From: an uncultured bacterium
GTDB taxonomy: Bacteria > Verrucomicrobiota > Kiritimatiellia > RFP12 > CAIWXQ01
Length of the DNA stretch: 50,345 nt
Assembly (NCBI GenBank): GCA_903916675.1
Contig: CAIWXQ010000013.1
Location: 1 to 50,345, forward strand
Reading direction: 5' to 3'
Under the pieces are notes generated by a model that saw nothing but the letters and a program-made list of their open reading frames with translations, ran no database searches and had not been told where the DNA came from. A program made the position numbers and the translations under genes. This document shows, one piece after another, positions 8,818-16,785 of this stretch. Numbering within the stretch: position 1 is the first letter of the stretch; each line of letters starts with the position of its first letter.

Positions 8818-8967
8818 GATTCTAGGCACTCGCTGCTGGGCGTCCCCGAGGGGGACGCATGGACCGGGGCGTGAAAGGCGACGGCGGGGCACTACAAGGC
8901 GATTCTAGGCGTCCTGCCGCCAGCCATGCGCCGCACGGACCGGGGCTGGGAAAGGCAACGGCGGGGC
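8818..8967. repeat. Imperfect tandem duplication, about 80 bp, two copies
   Basis: GATTCTAGGC occurs at 8818 and again at 8901. Each is followed about 40 bases later by a GGACCGGGG...AAAGGC.ACGGCGGGGC block. The first copy contains a perfect hairpin GCGTCCCC-GAG-GGGGACGC (8840-8858), and the palindrome GCCTAGGC follows near 8980. This lies in the 672-base gap 8495-9166, where I see no convincing gene; open frames there are low-complexity Pro/Arg/Gly translations. Confidence 0.55.
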
Positions 8968-9053
8968 AGGGGAGACAACGCCTAGGCTTGTCGGCACGGC
9001 ATGAAGCGTTCATGGAAGACGACTGGGCGCAGGGTGCAACCTGCGGGTAGATC

Positions 9054-9082
9054 AAAAAAAACCGGCAACGGCGTGCAACCGG
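9054..9082 (-). terminator. Possible rho-independent terminator for tRNA-Thr
   Basis: Read leftward, an imperfect CCGGTTGC...GTTGCCGG stem (9062-9082) is followed by eight T (complement of A at 9054-9061). It lies about 85 bases beyond the tRNA 3' end on the same strand. The stem has a mismatch and wobble pairs, so confidence is moderate. Confidence 0.5.
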
Positions 9083-9108
9083 AAAAAGGACGGCGAAATC
9101 GGCCGTCA

Positions 9109-9128
9109 GGTTAGACATAGGTTAGACA
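9109..9128. repeat. Short direct repeat GGTTAGACA
   Basis: GGTTAGACA occurs at 9109-9117 and 9120-9128, two bases apart, just downstream of the tRNA-Thr gene. No function is evident. Confidence 0.4.
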
Positions 9129-9166
9129 CGGCGTTTTGCCAAAATCGAAATATGCTATTTAATTGG

Positions 9167-9239
9167 AGCCAACGGTCGGAATCGAACCGACGACCTGCTC
9201 ATTACGAATGAGCTGCTCTACCAATTGAGCTACGTTGGC
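9167..9239 (-). tRNA. tRNA-Thr, anticodon CGU
   Basis: A complete 73-base cloverleaf reads leftward. The acceptor GCCAACG pairs with CGTTGGC, the D stem is GCTC/GAGC, the anticodon stem GCTCA/TGAGC encloses loop TTCGTAA with anticodon CGT, and the T stem GTCGG/CCGAC encloses TTCGATT. The discriminator is U and CCA is not encoded. It decodes ACG. It lies upstream of tsf's 3' end on the same strand, separated by a short spacer. Confidence 0.96.
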
Positions 9240-9334
9240 CCGGAACGGAGGGGACAATATCGATTCGTGCGCGCGGACGTCAAGCCCACCTCCACCCGGC
9301 CTGCGAGCCGGACGAGGCATGGCAGGTGCGGGAC

Positions 9335-10180
9335 TTACGCCGCGCCGAGCTGGTAGCGGACGAAACGGCGGACAATGAGCGTGTCGCCCACCTGCTTGCC
9401 GGTCTCGGCCACGAGCTGCGCGATGGTCTTGGACTTGGACTCGTCCTTGACGAAAACCTGATCCACGAGGCAGGCCTCGCCGAAGAACTTCTTGATCTTG
9501 CCGTCGAGGATTTTCTCGATGATGTTGGCAGGCTTGCCCGTGACCTGTGTGCGGTAGATGTCCTTCTCTCCGGCGATCACGTCGGCCGGCACGGAAGCGC
9601 CGTCTAGCCAGCGCGGCGCCGCGGCTGCGACTTGCAGGGCAAGGTCGTGAATCAGCTCGGCGAACGCGGGGCTGGCGGCGGTCTGCATCTTGCCGCAGGC
9701 GACCTCGACCAGCACGCCGACCTTGCCGCCCATGTGGATGTAGGACTCCAGGCGGCCAGCGCCCGCGAGGACATAGCGCGCCACGCGGCGGATTTTCACA
9801 TTCTCTCCGGTGGCGGCCACGATGCCCACGAGGTCGTCCTTCATGGTCTCGGCCACGTTCTCGTCGCCGGCCAGCACCTTGTCGGCCACGCGGGCGGCGA
9901 ACTTCTTGAAGCCGTCGGTCTTCGCGACGAAGTCGGTCTCGCAGTTGGTTTCCGCCAGGGCCATGACCTGGCCGTCGGCGGAGACCGCGGCGCAGATGAG
10001 GCCCTGGTTGGCTTCCTTGGCGGCGCGCTTGACCTGGATGGCCTGGCCGCGCTCGCGCAGCAGCTTGATGGCGGCGTCCATGTCGCCGTTGGCTTCCTGC
10101 AGCGCCTTCTTGCAGTCCATCATGCCCGCGTTGGTGCGGGCACGCAGATCAGTGATCATTGCGGTGGTGAGTTCTGCCAT
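9335..10180 (-). CDS. tsf: Translation elongation factor Ts
   Basis: A 281-residue EF-Ts, the nucleotide exchange factor for EF-Tu. The N-terminal UBA-like start MAELTTAMITDLRARTNAGM and the following MDCKKALQEANGDMDAAI are diagnostic, and the core TDFVAKTDGFKKFA motif that contacts EF-Tu is present. The ATG at 10180 has GGAG seven bases upstream; ten extra codons are open upstream but lack this site. It lies 88 bases after rpsB on the same strand, the classic rpsB-tsf order. An inverted repeat lies in that gap. Confidence 0.97.
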   Translation of the reverse strand: MAELTTAMITDLRARTNAGMMDCKKALQEANGDMDAAIKLLRERGQAIQVKRAAKEANQGLICAAVSADGQVMALAETNCETDFVAKTDGFKKFAARVADKVLAGDENVAETMKDDLVGIVAATGENVKIRRVARYVLAGAGRLESYIHMGGKVGVLVEVACGKMQTAASPAFAELIHDLALQVAAAAPRWLDGASVPADVIAGEKDIYRTQVTGKPANIIEKILDGKIKKFFGEACLVDQVFVKDESKSKTIAQLVAETGKQVGDTLIVRRFVRYQLGAA

Positions 10181-10223
10181 GTTGAGCTCCAGTAAGAAAT
10201 CAGGGTTCAATGGTCAAGAGAAC

Positions 10224-10258
10224 GGTGTCCGGAAACCGGATTCCGGGGCCCGGACACC
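10224..10258. repeat. Inverted repeat between rpsB and tsf
   Basis: GGTGTCCGG (10224-10232) is perfectly inverted as CCGGACACC (10250-10258), and inside lies a smaller CCGG-rich dyad. It sits in the rpsB-tsf gap and could attenuate or process the transcript. The inner words CCGGAAACCGGAT recur in a related form at 40112. Confidence 0.55.
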
Positions 10259-10268
10259 AGTTTCCAAC

Positions 10269-11246
10269 TCAGGCCTCGGCAGTCGGCGCGGCGGGTTCCG
10301 CGGCCGGCGCCTCGGGGGCGGCGGTCTCGACGGACGCGGCGCGCGCGACTACGGAATCCTTTGCGGCTTTGGCTGCGGTACGGCGCTGGCGGGCTAGCTT
10401 GACCTTGGCCTCGGCAGCCTCGGCGTCGCCGTCCTTTTCCTTGTCGGCGCGTGCCTTGCGGGCGGCGCGGTCAGCGGCTTCGGACGCGGCACGCTCGGCC
10501 TCGACCTGGCGGGCCTTCTCAGCTGCTACGCGGTTGTACTGCTCGGAGGCTTCCTTCACGACCTTGGCGATGGCGTCGGCGATCAGCTTGATGGCGCGGA
10601 TTGCGTCGTCATTGCCCGGGATGACGTAGTCGATCGGATCCGGATCGGCGTTAGTATCGACCACGGCGACGAGCGGGATGTTCAGGCGGCGGGCCTCCTC
10701 GACGGCGATGCGCTCGCGGCAGATGTCCACCACGAAGATCGCGGCGGGCAGGCGGTCCATGTCGGCAATACCGGAGAGGTTGATCTGCAGCTTGTCGAGC
10801 TCGCGGCGGAGATTGGCCGCTTCCTTCTTGTGGACCGAGAGGACGCCGTTGTTGTTGCGGGCGATGGTCTCGATCTGGCGCATGCGCTTGATGCTCTTGC
10901 GGATCGTCTGGTTGTTGGTCAGCGTGCCGCCAAGCCAGCGCTCGGTCATGTGGAACTGGCCGCAGTCCGTGGCGGCCTGCTTAATTGCGTCCTGGGCCTG
11001 CTTTTTCGTGGCTACGAACAGGATGCGACCGCCGCTGAGCACGGTCGCACGCAGGAACGCGGCCGCTTCCTCGAGCAGGGGCAGCGTCTGGGTCAGGTCG
11101 ACGATGTGGATGCCGCTGCGCTTGTCGAAGATGTAGTGCTTCATCTTGGGGTTCCAGCGCTTGGTCTGGTGACCGAAGTGCAGACCCGCATCGAGCAGAT
11201 CCTTGAGCGTGAGGCCGGTGAGGCTCGTCGTGGCAGGCGTGTCCAT
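10269..11246 (-). CDS. rpsB: 30S ribosomal protein S2 with long C-terminal extension
   Basis: A 325-residue S2 protein. AAGGAG lies six bases before the ATG at 11246. Signature segments are visible: LLDAGLHFGHQTKRWNPKM near the start, ERWLGGTLTNNQTI in the middle and IPLVAVVDTNADP near residue 190. The family normally ends near residue 240-260. Here about 75 further residues follow, very rich in Ala, Lys, Glu and Arg and ending AAPEAPAAEPAAPTAEA, so probably a charged helix plus a flexible tail. It is followed by tsf. A promoter and a leader hairpin are visible upstream. Confidence 0.97.
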   Translation of the reverse strand: MDTPATTSLTGLTLKDLLDAGLHFGHQTKRWNPKMKHYIFDKRSGIHIVDLTQTLPLLEEAAAFLRATVLSGGRILFVATKKQAQDAIKQAATDCGQFHMTERWLGGTLTNNQTIRKSIKRMRQIETIARNNNGVLSVHKKEAANLRRELDKLQINLSGIADMDRLPAAIFVVDICRERIAVEEARRLNIPLVAVVDTNADPDPIDYVIPGNDDAIRAIKLIADAIAKVVKEASEQYNRVAAEKARQVEAERAASEAADRAARKARADKEKDGDAEAAEAKVKLARQRRTAAKAAKDSVVARAASVETAAPEAPAAEPAAPTAEA

Positions 11247-11280
11247 GTCTCTCCTTGAACCCTTGTGGAAGCGGAGCCCG

Positions 11281-11299
11281 GGAACGGGGTGTCCGTTCC
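11281..11299 (-). promoter_or_regulatory. Hairpin in the rpsB leader
   Basis: GGAACGG-GGTGT-CCGTTCC forms a perfect 7-bp stem with a 5-base loop, 35-53 bases upstream of the rpsB start and inside its predicted leader. S2 is known to repress its own mRNA in enterobacteria, so a control element is possible, but the link here is inference. Confidence 0.4.
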
Positions 11300-11416
11300 G
11301 CGCAGTGCGCCGGCTTCCGGTTAATCCGCTTTGCCCGCAGCCCTGCTGAACCCGCGGGTCGTTCGCTTCTGTGCAACCCCGCCCACACGGCCGGGTGCAC
11401 TCCGAAAGAGGTGCAA

Positions 11417-11445
11417 TTTATATCGGAATCTCCGGTTCGGCACAA
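11417..11445 (-). promoter_or_regulatory. Sigma-70-type promoter for rpsB-tsf
   Basis: Read leftward, TTGTGC (complement of 11440-11445), a 17-base spacer and TATAAA (complement of 11417-11422) form a good -35/-10 pair. Transcription would start near 11410, giving a leader of about 165 bases before rpsB. Confidence 0.6.
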
Positions 11446-11488
11446 GAACGAAGATGCAAAATGGGCCGGGGGCGACTACGGCAGACCG

Positions 11489-11603
11489 GGACACGAAGAA
11501 AAAGAAGGGACTCGAAGCCCGCGAAGGAAGATTTTCTTCACGCCGGGCGGCGTGCAACGGCATCCTTCGTATTCTTCCGGTCTTCTTCCTCTTCTTCGTG
11601 TCC
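11489..11603. repeat. ACGAAG-type long palindrome, copy 1
   Basis: A gene-free imperfect palindrome of 115 bases. The left end GGACACGAAGAA and the right end TTCTTCGTGTCC are perfectly inverted over 12 bases and continue as a purine-rich arm facing a pyrimidine-rich arm. The interior repeats the words CGAAG and CTTCG around a GCCGGGCGGCG apex. It occupies the divergent spacer between rpsB and the lipoprotein gene. Three relatives lie at 22393, 28090 and 41083. Translations across it give Lys/Arg-rich or Phe-rich noise and are not genes. Confidence 0.75.
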
Positions 11604-11711
11604 GCCTTGCCTTTGCCGGCTGCCTTGCCTTTCGGCTGGAACGGCTTGCATCCGCTGGCATGGAGCTCTAAACTATTAACCGTTTTCAGGAATGTGCGGG
11701 AGGTCTGTCGC

Positions 11712-13319
11712 ATGAGTGGGTTCCCTGTTTGCCTGCGGGTCTGCCTTGCGCTGCCGGCTGCGCTGCTGCTGGCGGTATCCGGCTGCGGAAGCCGTGCGCC
11801 GACGGCTGCTCCGCCATCTTCGTCGGGCGGCAAGGCTGCGGACGAGCGGCAGTCGCTGCCGGAGATCAATGCGGCTTTTGCGCGGGCTAACGAGTTCTTT
11901 GCCGCCGGCCGCACGAACGAGGCCCTGGCCTGCATCGATGCCGCCCTTCGTAATCCGGCCTTTGCCGGCTACCGCCCGCAGATTCTTGACGCGCAGTTGC
12001 AGGCCCTGCTCCGCGTGGGGCGGTCCCGGGAAGCGTGGCGGCGCGCGCTGGCCGCCAGTTCCGATCCGCTCCTCGCCACCGGCGCCTGCGGGGTGATTTA
12101 TCTCCACTATCGCGAGACGGGCGATGCCTCCAACACGCTGGCCTGGGCGGAGGAACTGACGGCGAACGCGGCGCTGGCGCCCGACATGCGTCCGCAGGCG
12201 TTCACCTGGATCATCTGCGACCGGATCGCGTTGTGCCAGGATGAGCAGGCGCTGGCCGCGCTGGGCCGGGCGCTGCAGTCAGTGAAGCCGTCGGAGGGGG
12301 CCTCCCTGGCGCGGCAGGCGATCGAAGCCTTTCTCAATGCCGGACGTCCGGAACGGGCCGAACAGGCTCTGATCCTGGCCGCCGGTCGGAAGATCGACGC
12401 GGTGGCGCTGCGGCGGCTGACCATCGTTACACAGACGCGCCTGGCCGCCGCGCGCGGCGACTGGACCGCCTTGCCCCGCAATTTTTCCGCCGCGGTCGGT
12501 GTTCTGCCCGATGACGAACTCGACGTCCTGCTGCATGTGGTGACCACCGCCGCATCCCGCGCCGACCGGCGCGGGGCGGTCGATGCCTGCGCCGAGGCAG
12601 TGCTCTTCGGTCCAGCCGCCTCCAGCAACCAAGCGGTTCTGGCCACCGCAGCCCGCATCTGGGGCGAAAATGTGATGGCAGTTGACCGCAGCGCCTTCCC
12701 CCTCCGGCTGGACTCCCTATTGCACACGCCGGCACCGGCCGCGGCTGTCATCGCGCTCTTTTCCCGGCATTTCTACGATTTTGCCAGCCAGCCTGCGGCG
12801 CTTCGCCAGCTGATCGAACTGGGCGAGCGTCTGGTGCCGCTGGCCGGTAGCGAGAACGCGCGCAACGAGATCCGGAGCAAAATTCTCGACGGCTGCTTCC
12901 TGGTCCAGGACTACGACCGCGCGCTGGCCCTGGCCGAGGCGCGCATCCCCGGCCCCGGCCGCGACGAGCAGTGGCATGTGGCGGCCATTACCAAGCTCAA
13001 GGCGCACCGTGCGCTGCAACGCCACGAGCCGTGCGAGGCGGTGAAGTACTTCCGTGAATTCATGGACTTCCTGCGTGCGGCCAAGGGCTCCGATGTTCCG
13101 GACCCCTCCACGGGGCGAAGCTATCCCAAGGAGATGATCTTGGGACGCAACGCCAAACGTATCGGCGATATCCTCGCTGGCATTCCCGCCGCTGCGGAGG
13201 CGGACAAGGCCTATGCCGAGGCGCGGGATCTCTACGCGCAGGCCCGGAAGAACGCCACTGACGCGGGCTTGCTTGCGGCCATCGACGCCGAAGCCGCGCA
13301 ACTGCCGAAGACCAAGTGA
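11712..13319 (+). CDS. Lipoprotein with TPR-like helical repeats
   Basis: A 535-residue protein; the ATG at 11712 follows GGGAGG. The open frame extends upstream to 11331, but that part crosses the palindrome and is not coding-like. The N-terminus is a lipoprotein signal peptide (hydrophobic LALPAALLLAVSGC, lipobox ending at Cys 25). The rest is Ala/Leu/Arg-rich helical sequence with TPR-like turns, such as FFAAGRTNEALACIDAAL near residue 65, RVGRSREAWRRAL near 110 and AEADKAYAEARDLYAQARK near the end. It is probably anchored in a membrane facing the periplasm, with a protein-binding role. It is convergent with mazG. The specific function is unknown. Confidence 0.8.
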   Translation: MSGFPVCLRVCLALPAALLLAVSGCGSRAPTAAPPSSSGGKAADERQSLPEINAAFARANEFFAAGRTNEALACIDAALRNPAFAGYRPQILDAQLQALLRVGRSREAWRRALAASSDPLLATGACGVIYLHYRETGDASNTLAWAEELTANAALAPDMRPQAFTWIICDRIALCQDEQALAALGRALQSVKPSEGASLARQAIEAFLNAGRPERAEQALILAAGRKIDAVALRRLTIVTQTRLAAARGDWTALPRNFSAAVGVLPDDELDVLLHVVTTAASRADRRGAVDACAEAVLFGPAASSNQAVLATAARIWGENVMAVDRSAFPLRLDSLLHTPAPAAAVIALFSRHFYDFASQPAALRQLIELGERLVPLAGSENARNEIRSKILDGCFLVQDYDRALALAEARIPGPGRDEQWHVAAITKLKAHRALQRHEPCEAVKYFREFMDFLRAAKGSDVPDPSTGRSYPKEMILGRNAKRIGDILAGIPAAAEADKAYAEARDLYAQARKNATDAGLLAAIDAEAAQLPKTK

Positions 13320-13320
13320 G

Positions 13321-13395
13321 TCATTGGTCAGTTGTCATCAGTCATTGGGGGGCATCTCTCCGCTGTACCAATGACTGATGACCACTGACTAATGA
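13321..13395. repeat. Large inverted repeat between convergent genes
   Basis: Arms of 28 bases (13321-13348 and 13368-13395) match at 26 of 28 positions when inverted, with a 19-base loop region. The arms are made of short reiterated words (CATTGG, TCAGT, CATCAGT). The left arm begins two bases after the lipoprotein stop, and the right arm includes the stop codon of mazG. It may serve as a bidirectional terminator. Confidence 0.8.
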
Positions 13396-14222
13396 ACCGT
13401 CCGCTCAGCCTTTTTCGCCGCCTCCCAGTACACGTCCAGTTCGGCCAGCGTACAGTGGCGCATGTCGCGGCTGTCAGCCGCCGCGCGCCGCTCGACTTCG
13501 CGGAACCGCCGGTTGAATCGGTTGGAAGCCTCCTGCAGCGCCTCCTCGGAGTCAACCTTCAGAAAACGGCAAAGGTTTACGACGGAAAAGAGCAGGTCGC
13601 CGGCCTCGTGCCGCACCGCTTCGTCGTCTCCGGCCTGCCGCGCGGCCGCGAGCTCGGCCTGTTCCTCGGTCAGCTTGGCCTCGACACCTGCCACATCCGG
13701 CCAGTCAAATCCGCTGCGTGAGGCCTTGGACTGCATGCGCTGGGCGCGGGCCAGCGCGGGGAGGGCGGCCGGCACGCCGTCGAGAGCTGAGCGCGGCGCG
13801 CCGTCGGCTGATTTCTTTTCGGTGCGCTTGATGGCCTCCCAGTTGCGTAGCACCGCGGCACTGCCGTCCACCTGCACATCGCCGAAGACGTGCGGATGCC
13901 GCCGCATCAGTTTATCGGCGAGTTTCCGCGCGACGTCGTCGAGCGTGAAGGCGCCCTGCTCCTCGCGGATGCGCGACTGGAAGAGGACTTGCAGCAGGAG
14001 ATCGCCGAGCTCCTCGGCGTGCGCCGCGAGGTCGTCGCCGTCCATAACCTCGAGCAGTTCGTAGGTCTCTTCGAGGAGGTGCGGCTTGAGGGTGCGCAGA
14101 GTTTGCTCGCGGTCCCACGGGCAGCCGCCGGGTCCGCGCAGCCGCGCCAGGATCGCACAGAGGCGCGCCACGCCTTCGCCCGGCGCCTGTGGCGCCGCCG
14201 GTTGCGTGGCGGGTGTGCTCAT
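13389..14222 (-). CDS. mazG: MazG nucleoside triphosphate pyrophosphohydrolase
   Basis: A 277-residue house-cleaning enzyme that hydrolyses (d)NTPs to the monophosphate and pyrophosphate. The first MazG domain shows GGCPWDREQTLRTLKPHLLEE and EELGDLLLQVLFQSRI, which supply the acidic metal ligands (EExYE...EExxD). The second domain spans roughly residues 170-265, with KLTEEQAEL and HEAGDLLFSVVNLCRFL. The ATG at 14222 follows GGAGG at ten bases. It lies 55 bases downstream of the HAD-like gene on the same strand, so the two may share a transcript. Its last codon and stop fall inside the inverted repeat shared with the convergent lipoprotein gene. Confidence 0.95.
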   Translation of the reverse strand: MSTPATQPAAPQAPGEGVARLCAILARLRGPGGCPWDREQTLRTLKPHLLEETYELLEVMDGDDLAAHAEELGDLLLQVLFQSRIREEQGAFTLDDVARKLADKLMRRHPHVFGDVQVDGSAAVLRNWEAIKRTEKKSADGAPRSALDGVPAALPALARAQRMQSKASRSGFDWPDVAGVEAKLTEEQAELAAARQAGDDEAVRHEAGDLLFSVVNLCRFLKVDSEEALQEASNRFNRRFREVERRAAADSRDMRHCTLAELDVYWEAAKKAERTVH

Positions 14223-14277
14223 GGCAGCGGCGACCTCCGGATGCAGCGATTGGCTTGGTGGCAGCCGGGTGAGGAGC

Positions 14278-14970
14278 TTACTCCTCGATCTTGAGCAGCC
14301 CTAGGGCGGACGTGCGCACGGCTGGGGTGAAGCTCTCCACAAGCAGGTCCGCGCCACCGCAGTCGAAATGATCCTGCACCGGGTCGTGGAGCGCGACAAT
14401 CCGCATCGCGGCAGACAGTGCGCCACGCGCGGAGGCGGGAGAGGAAATGGCGAGGCAGAGCCGCTCGATGATCTGCAGCTTGCGGGCCGCGCGGCGCCAA
14501 CCCTCCCAGCCATGCTGGCAGAAGTGGTACGGCGTCTCGCTGATGACGATCACGTTGTCGCCCAGCCAGTCGGCGAAGACCGTCTTGGCCGTCTCTTCGG
14601 GAAGCTGCGTGATCAGGCCGACCTTGATGCCGCGCGCTGCCACGTCCTTGGTGAATGTCTGCACGCCGTCGCGCACCTTGCCCTTGGTTTCCTGTAGCGC
14701 GGCCAGATAGGCAGCTGTGCAGTCCGCTGCCAGGGCGACCGCATCGCCGGGCTTGCCGACTTTCTCCAGCAGCGCGGCCATGCCGCGGGCGGGCGTCTTG
14801 CCGACCAGACAGCGCAGCAGCAGATCGCGGTTGGCCTTGATCCCTTCCTTGCCCAGCTGCGCTGTGAAGGCCGCGATGAAGACTTCCATGCCAGAAAGCA
14901 CGACAAAATCCGCCTCAATCAGAACCCCGCGCGGAAGACCTGCCGAACCCGACGTTGCGCTCTTTTCCAT
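14278..14970 (-). CDS. HAD-like protein with altered nucleophile motif
   Basis: A 230-residue protein. The ATG at 14970 was chosen over the open frame to 15213 because the extra part runs through an inverted repeat and reads as noise. The layout resembles HAD phosphatases with a helical cap: a first strand VLIEADFVVLSG, a helical region, a second-motif-like strand VGLITQLPEETAK, then VIVISETPY, and a late segment with DPVQDHFDCGGADLLVESF resembling the phosphonatase/phosphoglycolate type. In motif I the usual DxDG(T/V) appears as ExDF, so the nucleophilic Asp is replaced by Glu. It may be a non-catalytic relative. It is probably co-transcribed with mazG. Confidence 0.6.
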   Translation of the reverse strand: MEKSATSGSAGLPRGVLIEADFVVLSGMEVFIAAFTAQLGKEGIKANRDLLLRCLVGKTPARGMAALLEKVGKPGDAVALAADCTAAYLAALQETKGKVRDGVQTFTKDVAARGIKVGLITQLPEETAKTVFADWLGDNVIVISETPYHFCQHGWEGWRRAARKLQIIERLCLAISSPASARGALSAAMRIVALHDPVQDHFDCGGADLLVESFTPAVRTSALGLLKIEE

Positions 14971-15157
14971 AACCTGATTCCCCTTGGCCGATCCGGTGCG
15001 CGGCATCAGACCGCGTCCGTTTAAAAGCGCTGTAACCATATCCGGCCTGCCTCTCCGGGTCAAGGCTGGGGTGCGAAAGGTTGCGGGAGCTGTAACTGCG
15101 GGCACCGGCCGCAGGATCAATCTCCAGGGGTCAGGCGACAGCCGCCAAAGGGAGAGG

Positions 15158-15247
15158 CGAACCGCAAATGGACGGACATCCAACAGTAGAATGTCGAAGT
15201 ATGCCTTCACCAATCGACGCTCGGCTGTTCTGCGGTTTTGCGGTTTG
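15158..15247. repeat. Inverted repeat with AACCGCAAA arms
   Basis: AACCGCAAA (15160-15168) is perfectly inverted as TTTGCGGTT (15237-15245), and a second CTGCGGTT copy precedes the right arm. CGAACCGC at the left end is shared with the repeat at 6856. A TTACCACAGAG word follows at 15254. This is the main content of the 409-base gap 14971-15379, where I see no gene. Confidence 0.5.
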
Positions 15248-15379
15248 GTTGTGATTTACCACAGAGAGCTCCGCACCCCGCGCTCCGAATTCGGCTTGAC
15301 GCTTCCCTGCGGCTTCGGACACTCTGCACGCATGCACAAGCGGCCGCCGTCGTGGCAACCGCGCAAGGAGCGTCCGGCC

Positions 15380-16600
15380 ATGATCCTCGTCAACGAGAAC
15401 TATTCCAAGCTGCAGTCCTCCTATCTCTTTTCTGAGATCGCCCGGCGCGTCAAGGCCTACCAGGCCGCCCACCCCGACCAGCGCGTGATCCGCCTCGGCA
15501 TCGGCGACGTCACCCAGCCGCTGCCGCCCGCCTGCATTGCGGCCCTGCACAAGGCCGTGGACGAGATGGCCGACCCCGCGACCTTCCGCGGCTACGGCCC
15601 GGAGCAGGGGTACGACTTCCTGCGCGAGGCCATTGCCGCCCACGACTACCGCGCCCGCAGCGCGGCCATCGAGGCCGACGAGATCTTTGTCAGTGACGGC
15701 GCCAAGTGCGACACCGGCAACATCCAGGAGATCTTCAGCCAAAAGCTCCGCATTGCGGTGCCGGACCCGGTCTACCCCGTCTACGTCGACACCAACGTCA
15801 TGGCCGGTCGCACCGGCAAGTTCCGCGGCGGCCGCTACGGCAAGCTGACGTACCTCCCCTGCACGGCGGAGAACGGCTACGTTCCGGACCTGCCGGCCGA
15901 GCCCGCGGACCTGATCTACCTCTGCTTCCCGAACAACCCAACCGGTGCCACGGCCACGCGCGAGCAGCTCGCCCGCTGGGTAAATTATGCCCGCGAGCAG
16001 AAGGCGCTGATCCTGTTCGACGCCGCCTACGAGGCGTTCATCCGCGACCCGGCCATCCCGCACAGCATCTACGAGATCGAGGGGGCGCGCGACGTGGCCA
16101 TCGAATTCCGCAGCTTCTCCAAGACCGCCGGCTTCACCGGCACACGCTGCGCGTTTGCCGTGGTCCCCAAAAGTTGCGTCGGTTACACGCGCATGGGCGC
16201 GGCTGTGCCGCTGCACCCGCTCTGGAACCGCCGTCACACCACCAAGTTCAACGGCGTGGCCTATCCGATCCAGCGTGCAGCCGAGGCCGTCTATTCGCCC
16301 GAGGGGCAACAGCAGATCGCGGCCATCAACGACTACTACCTCGGCAACGCCCGCCTGATCCGCGAAACCGTCGCCTCCCTCGGCTACCAGCTCACCGGCG
16401 GCGTCAACGGCCCCTACATCTGGGTGCAGACCGGCAAGGACTCCTGGAAGTTCTTCGACCGCCTGCTCGAAAAAGCCCAGGTCGTGACCACTCCCGGCGC
16501 CGGCTTCGGCTCCTGCGGCAAGGGCTATATCCGCATCAGCGCCTTCAACAGCCGCGAGAATGTCGAGGAAGCCCTGGCAAGGATTCGGAAGGTGATGTAG
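15380..16600 (+). CDS. dapL: LL-diaminopimelate aminotransferase
   Basis: A 406-residue class I/II PLP enzyme. The ATG at 15380 follows AAGGAG at nine bases, giving the DapL-like start [20 protein letters not shown]. Diagnostic segments are [62 protein letters not shown] and [13 protein letters not shown], where Lys248 should bind PLP. It converts tetrahydrodipicolinate directly to LL-diaminopimelate for lysine and peptidoglycan. The pathway is known from plants, chlamydiae and other PVC bacteria, some spirochaetes and others. A class IV aminotransferase follows after 185 bases. Confidence 0.96.
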   Translation: MILVNENYSKLQSSYLFSEIARRVKAYQAAHPDQRVIRLGIGDVTQPLPPACIAALHKAVDEMADPATFRGYGPEQGYDFLREAIAAHDYRARSAAIEADEIFVSDGAKCDTGNIQEIFSQKLRIAVPDPVYPVYVDTNVMAGRTGKFRGGRYGKLTYLPCTAENGYVPDLPAEPADLIYLCFPNNPTGATATREQLARWVNYAREQKALILFDAAYEAFIRDPAIPHSIYEIEGARDVAIEFRSFSKTAGFTGTRCAFAVVPKSCVGYTRMGAAVPLHPLWNRRHTTKFNGVAYPIQRAAEAVYSPEGQQQIAAINDYYLGNARLIRETVASLGYQLTGGVNGPYIWVQTGKDSWKFFDRLLEKAQVVTTPGAGFGSCGKGYIRISAFNSRENVEEALARIRKVM

Positions 16601-16718
16601 CTTTTACTATTCGGCACCGTGTTTTCACCTCGCTGCTTTTCGACACAGGTGCCGGTAGCGACTCCGACCCCGAGGATTGCGCGCCACAGCCACAAAATCC
16701 TCTGGGCCCTCATTCTTC

Positions 16719-16737
16719 CTCTGTGATCTCTGTGTCC
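16719..16737. repeat. Solo CTCTGTG half-arm
   Basis: CTCTGTGATCTCTGTGTCC repeats CTCTGTG every nine bases, like the right terminal repeat of the GxxExxY cassette (CTCTGCG every nine to ten bases at 30205). No matching left arm is clear, so it may be a degraded remnant. It lies in the spacer between dapL and the class IV aminotransferase. Confidence 0.45.
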
Positions 16738-16785
16738 TTGATCGCGCACTTGCCAAGCGCCGCCATTTGCGCCTGACGCGGGGAC

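Noticed and set aside
8681-9118. Several 75-100 codon frames in the gap before tRNA-Thr
   Set aside because: They are low-complexity Pro/Arg/Gly translations of the tandem duplication, on both strands, without start signals.
11331-11711. N-terminal extension of the lipoprotein
   Set aside because: It would place the signal peptide in the middle of the protein and runs through palindrome copy 1.
14984-15379. N-terminal extension of dapL
   Set aside because: The frame is open, but the real start at 15380 has an ideal AAGGAG site and matches the family N-terminus; the extension crosses an inverted repeat.
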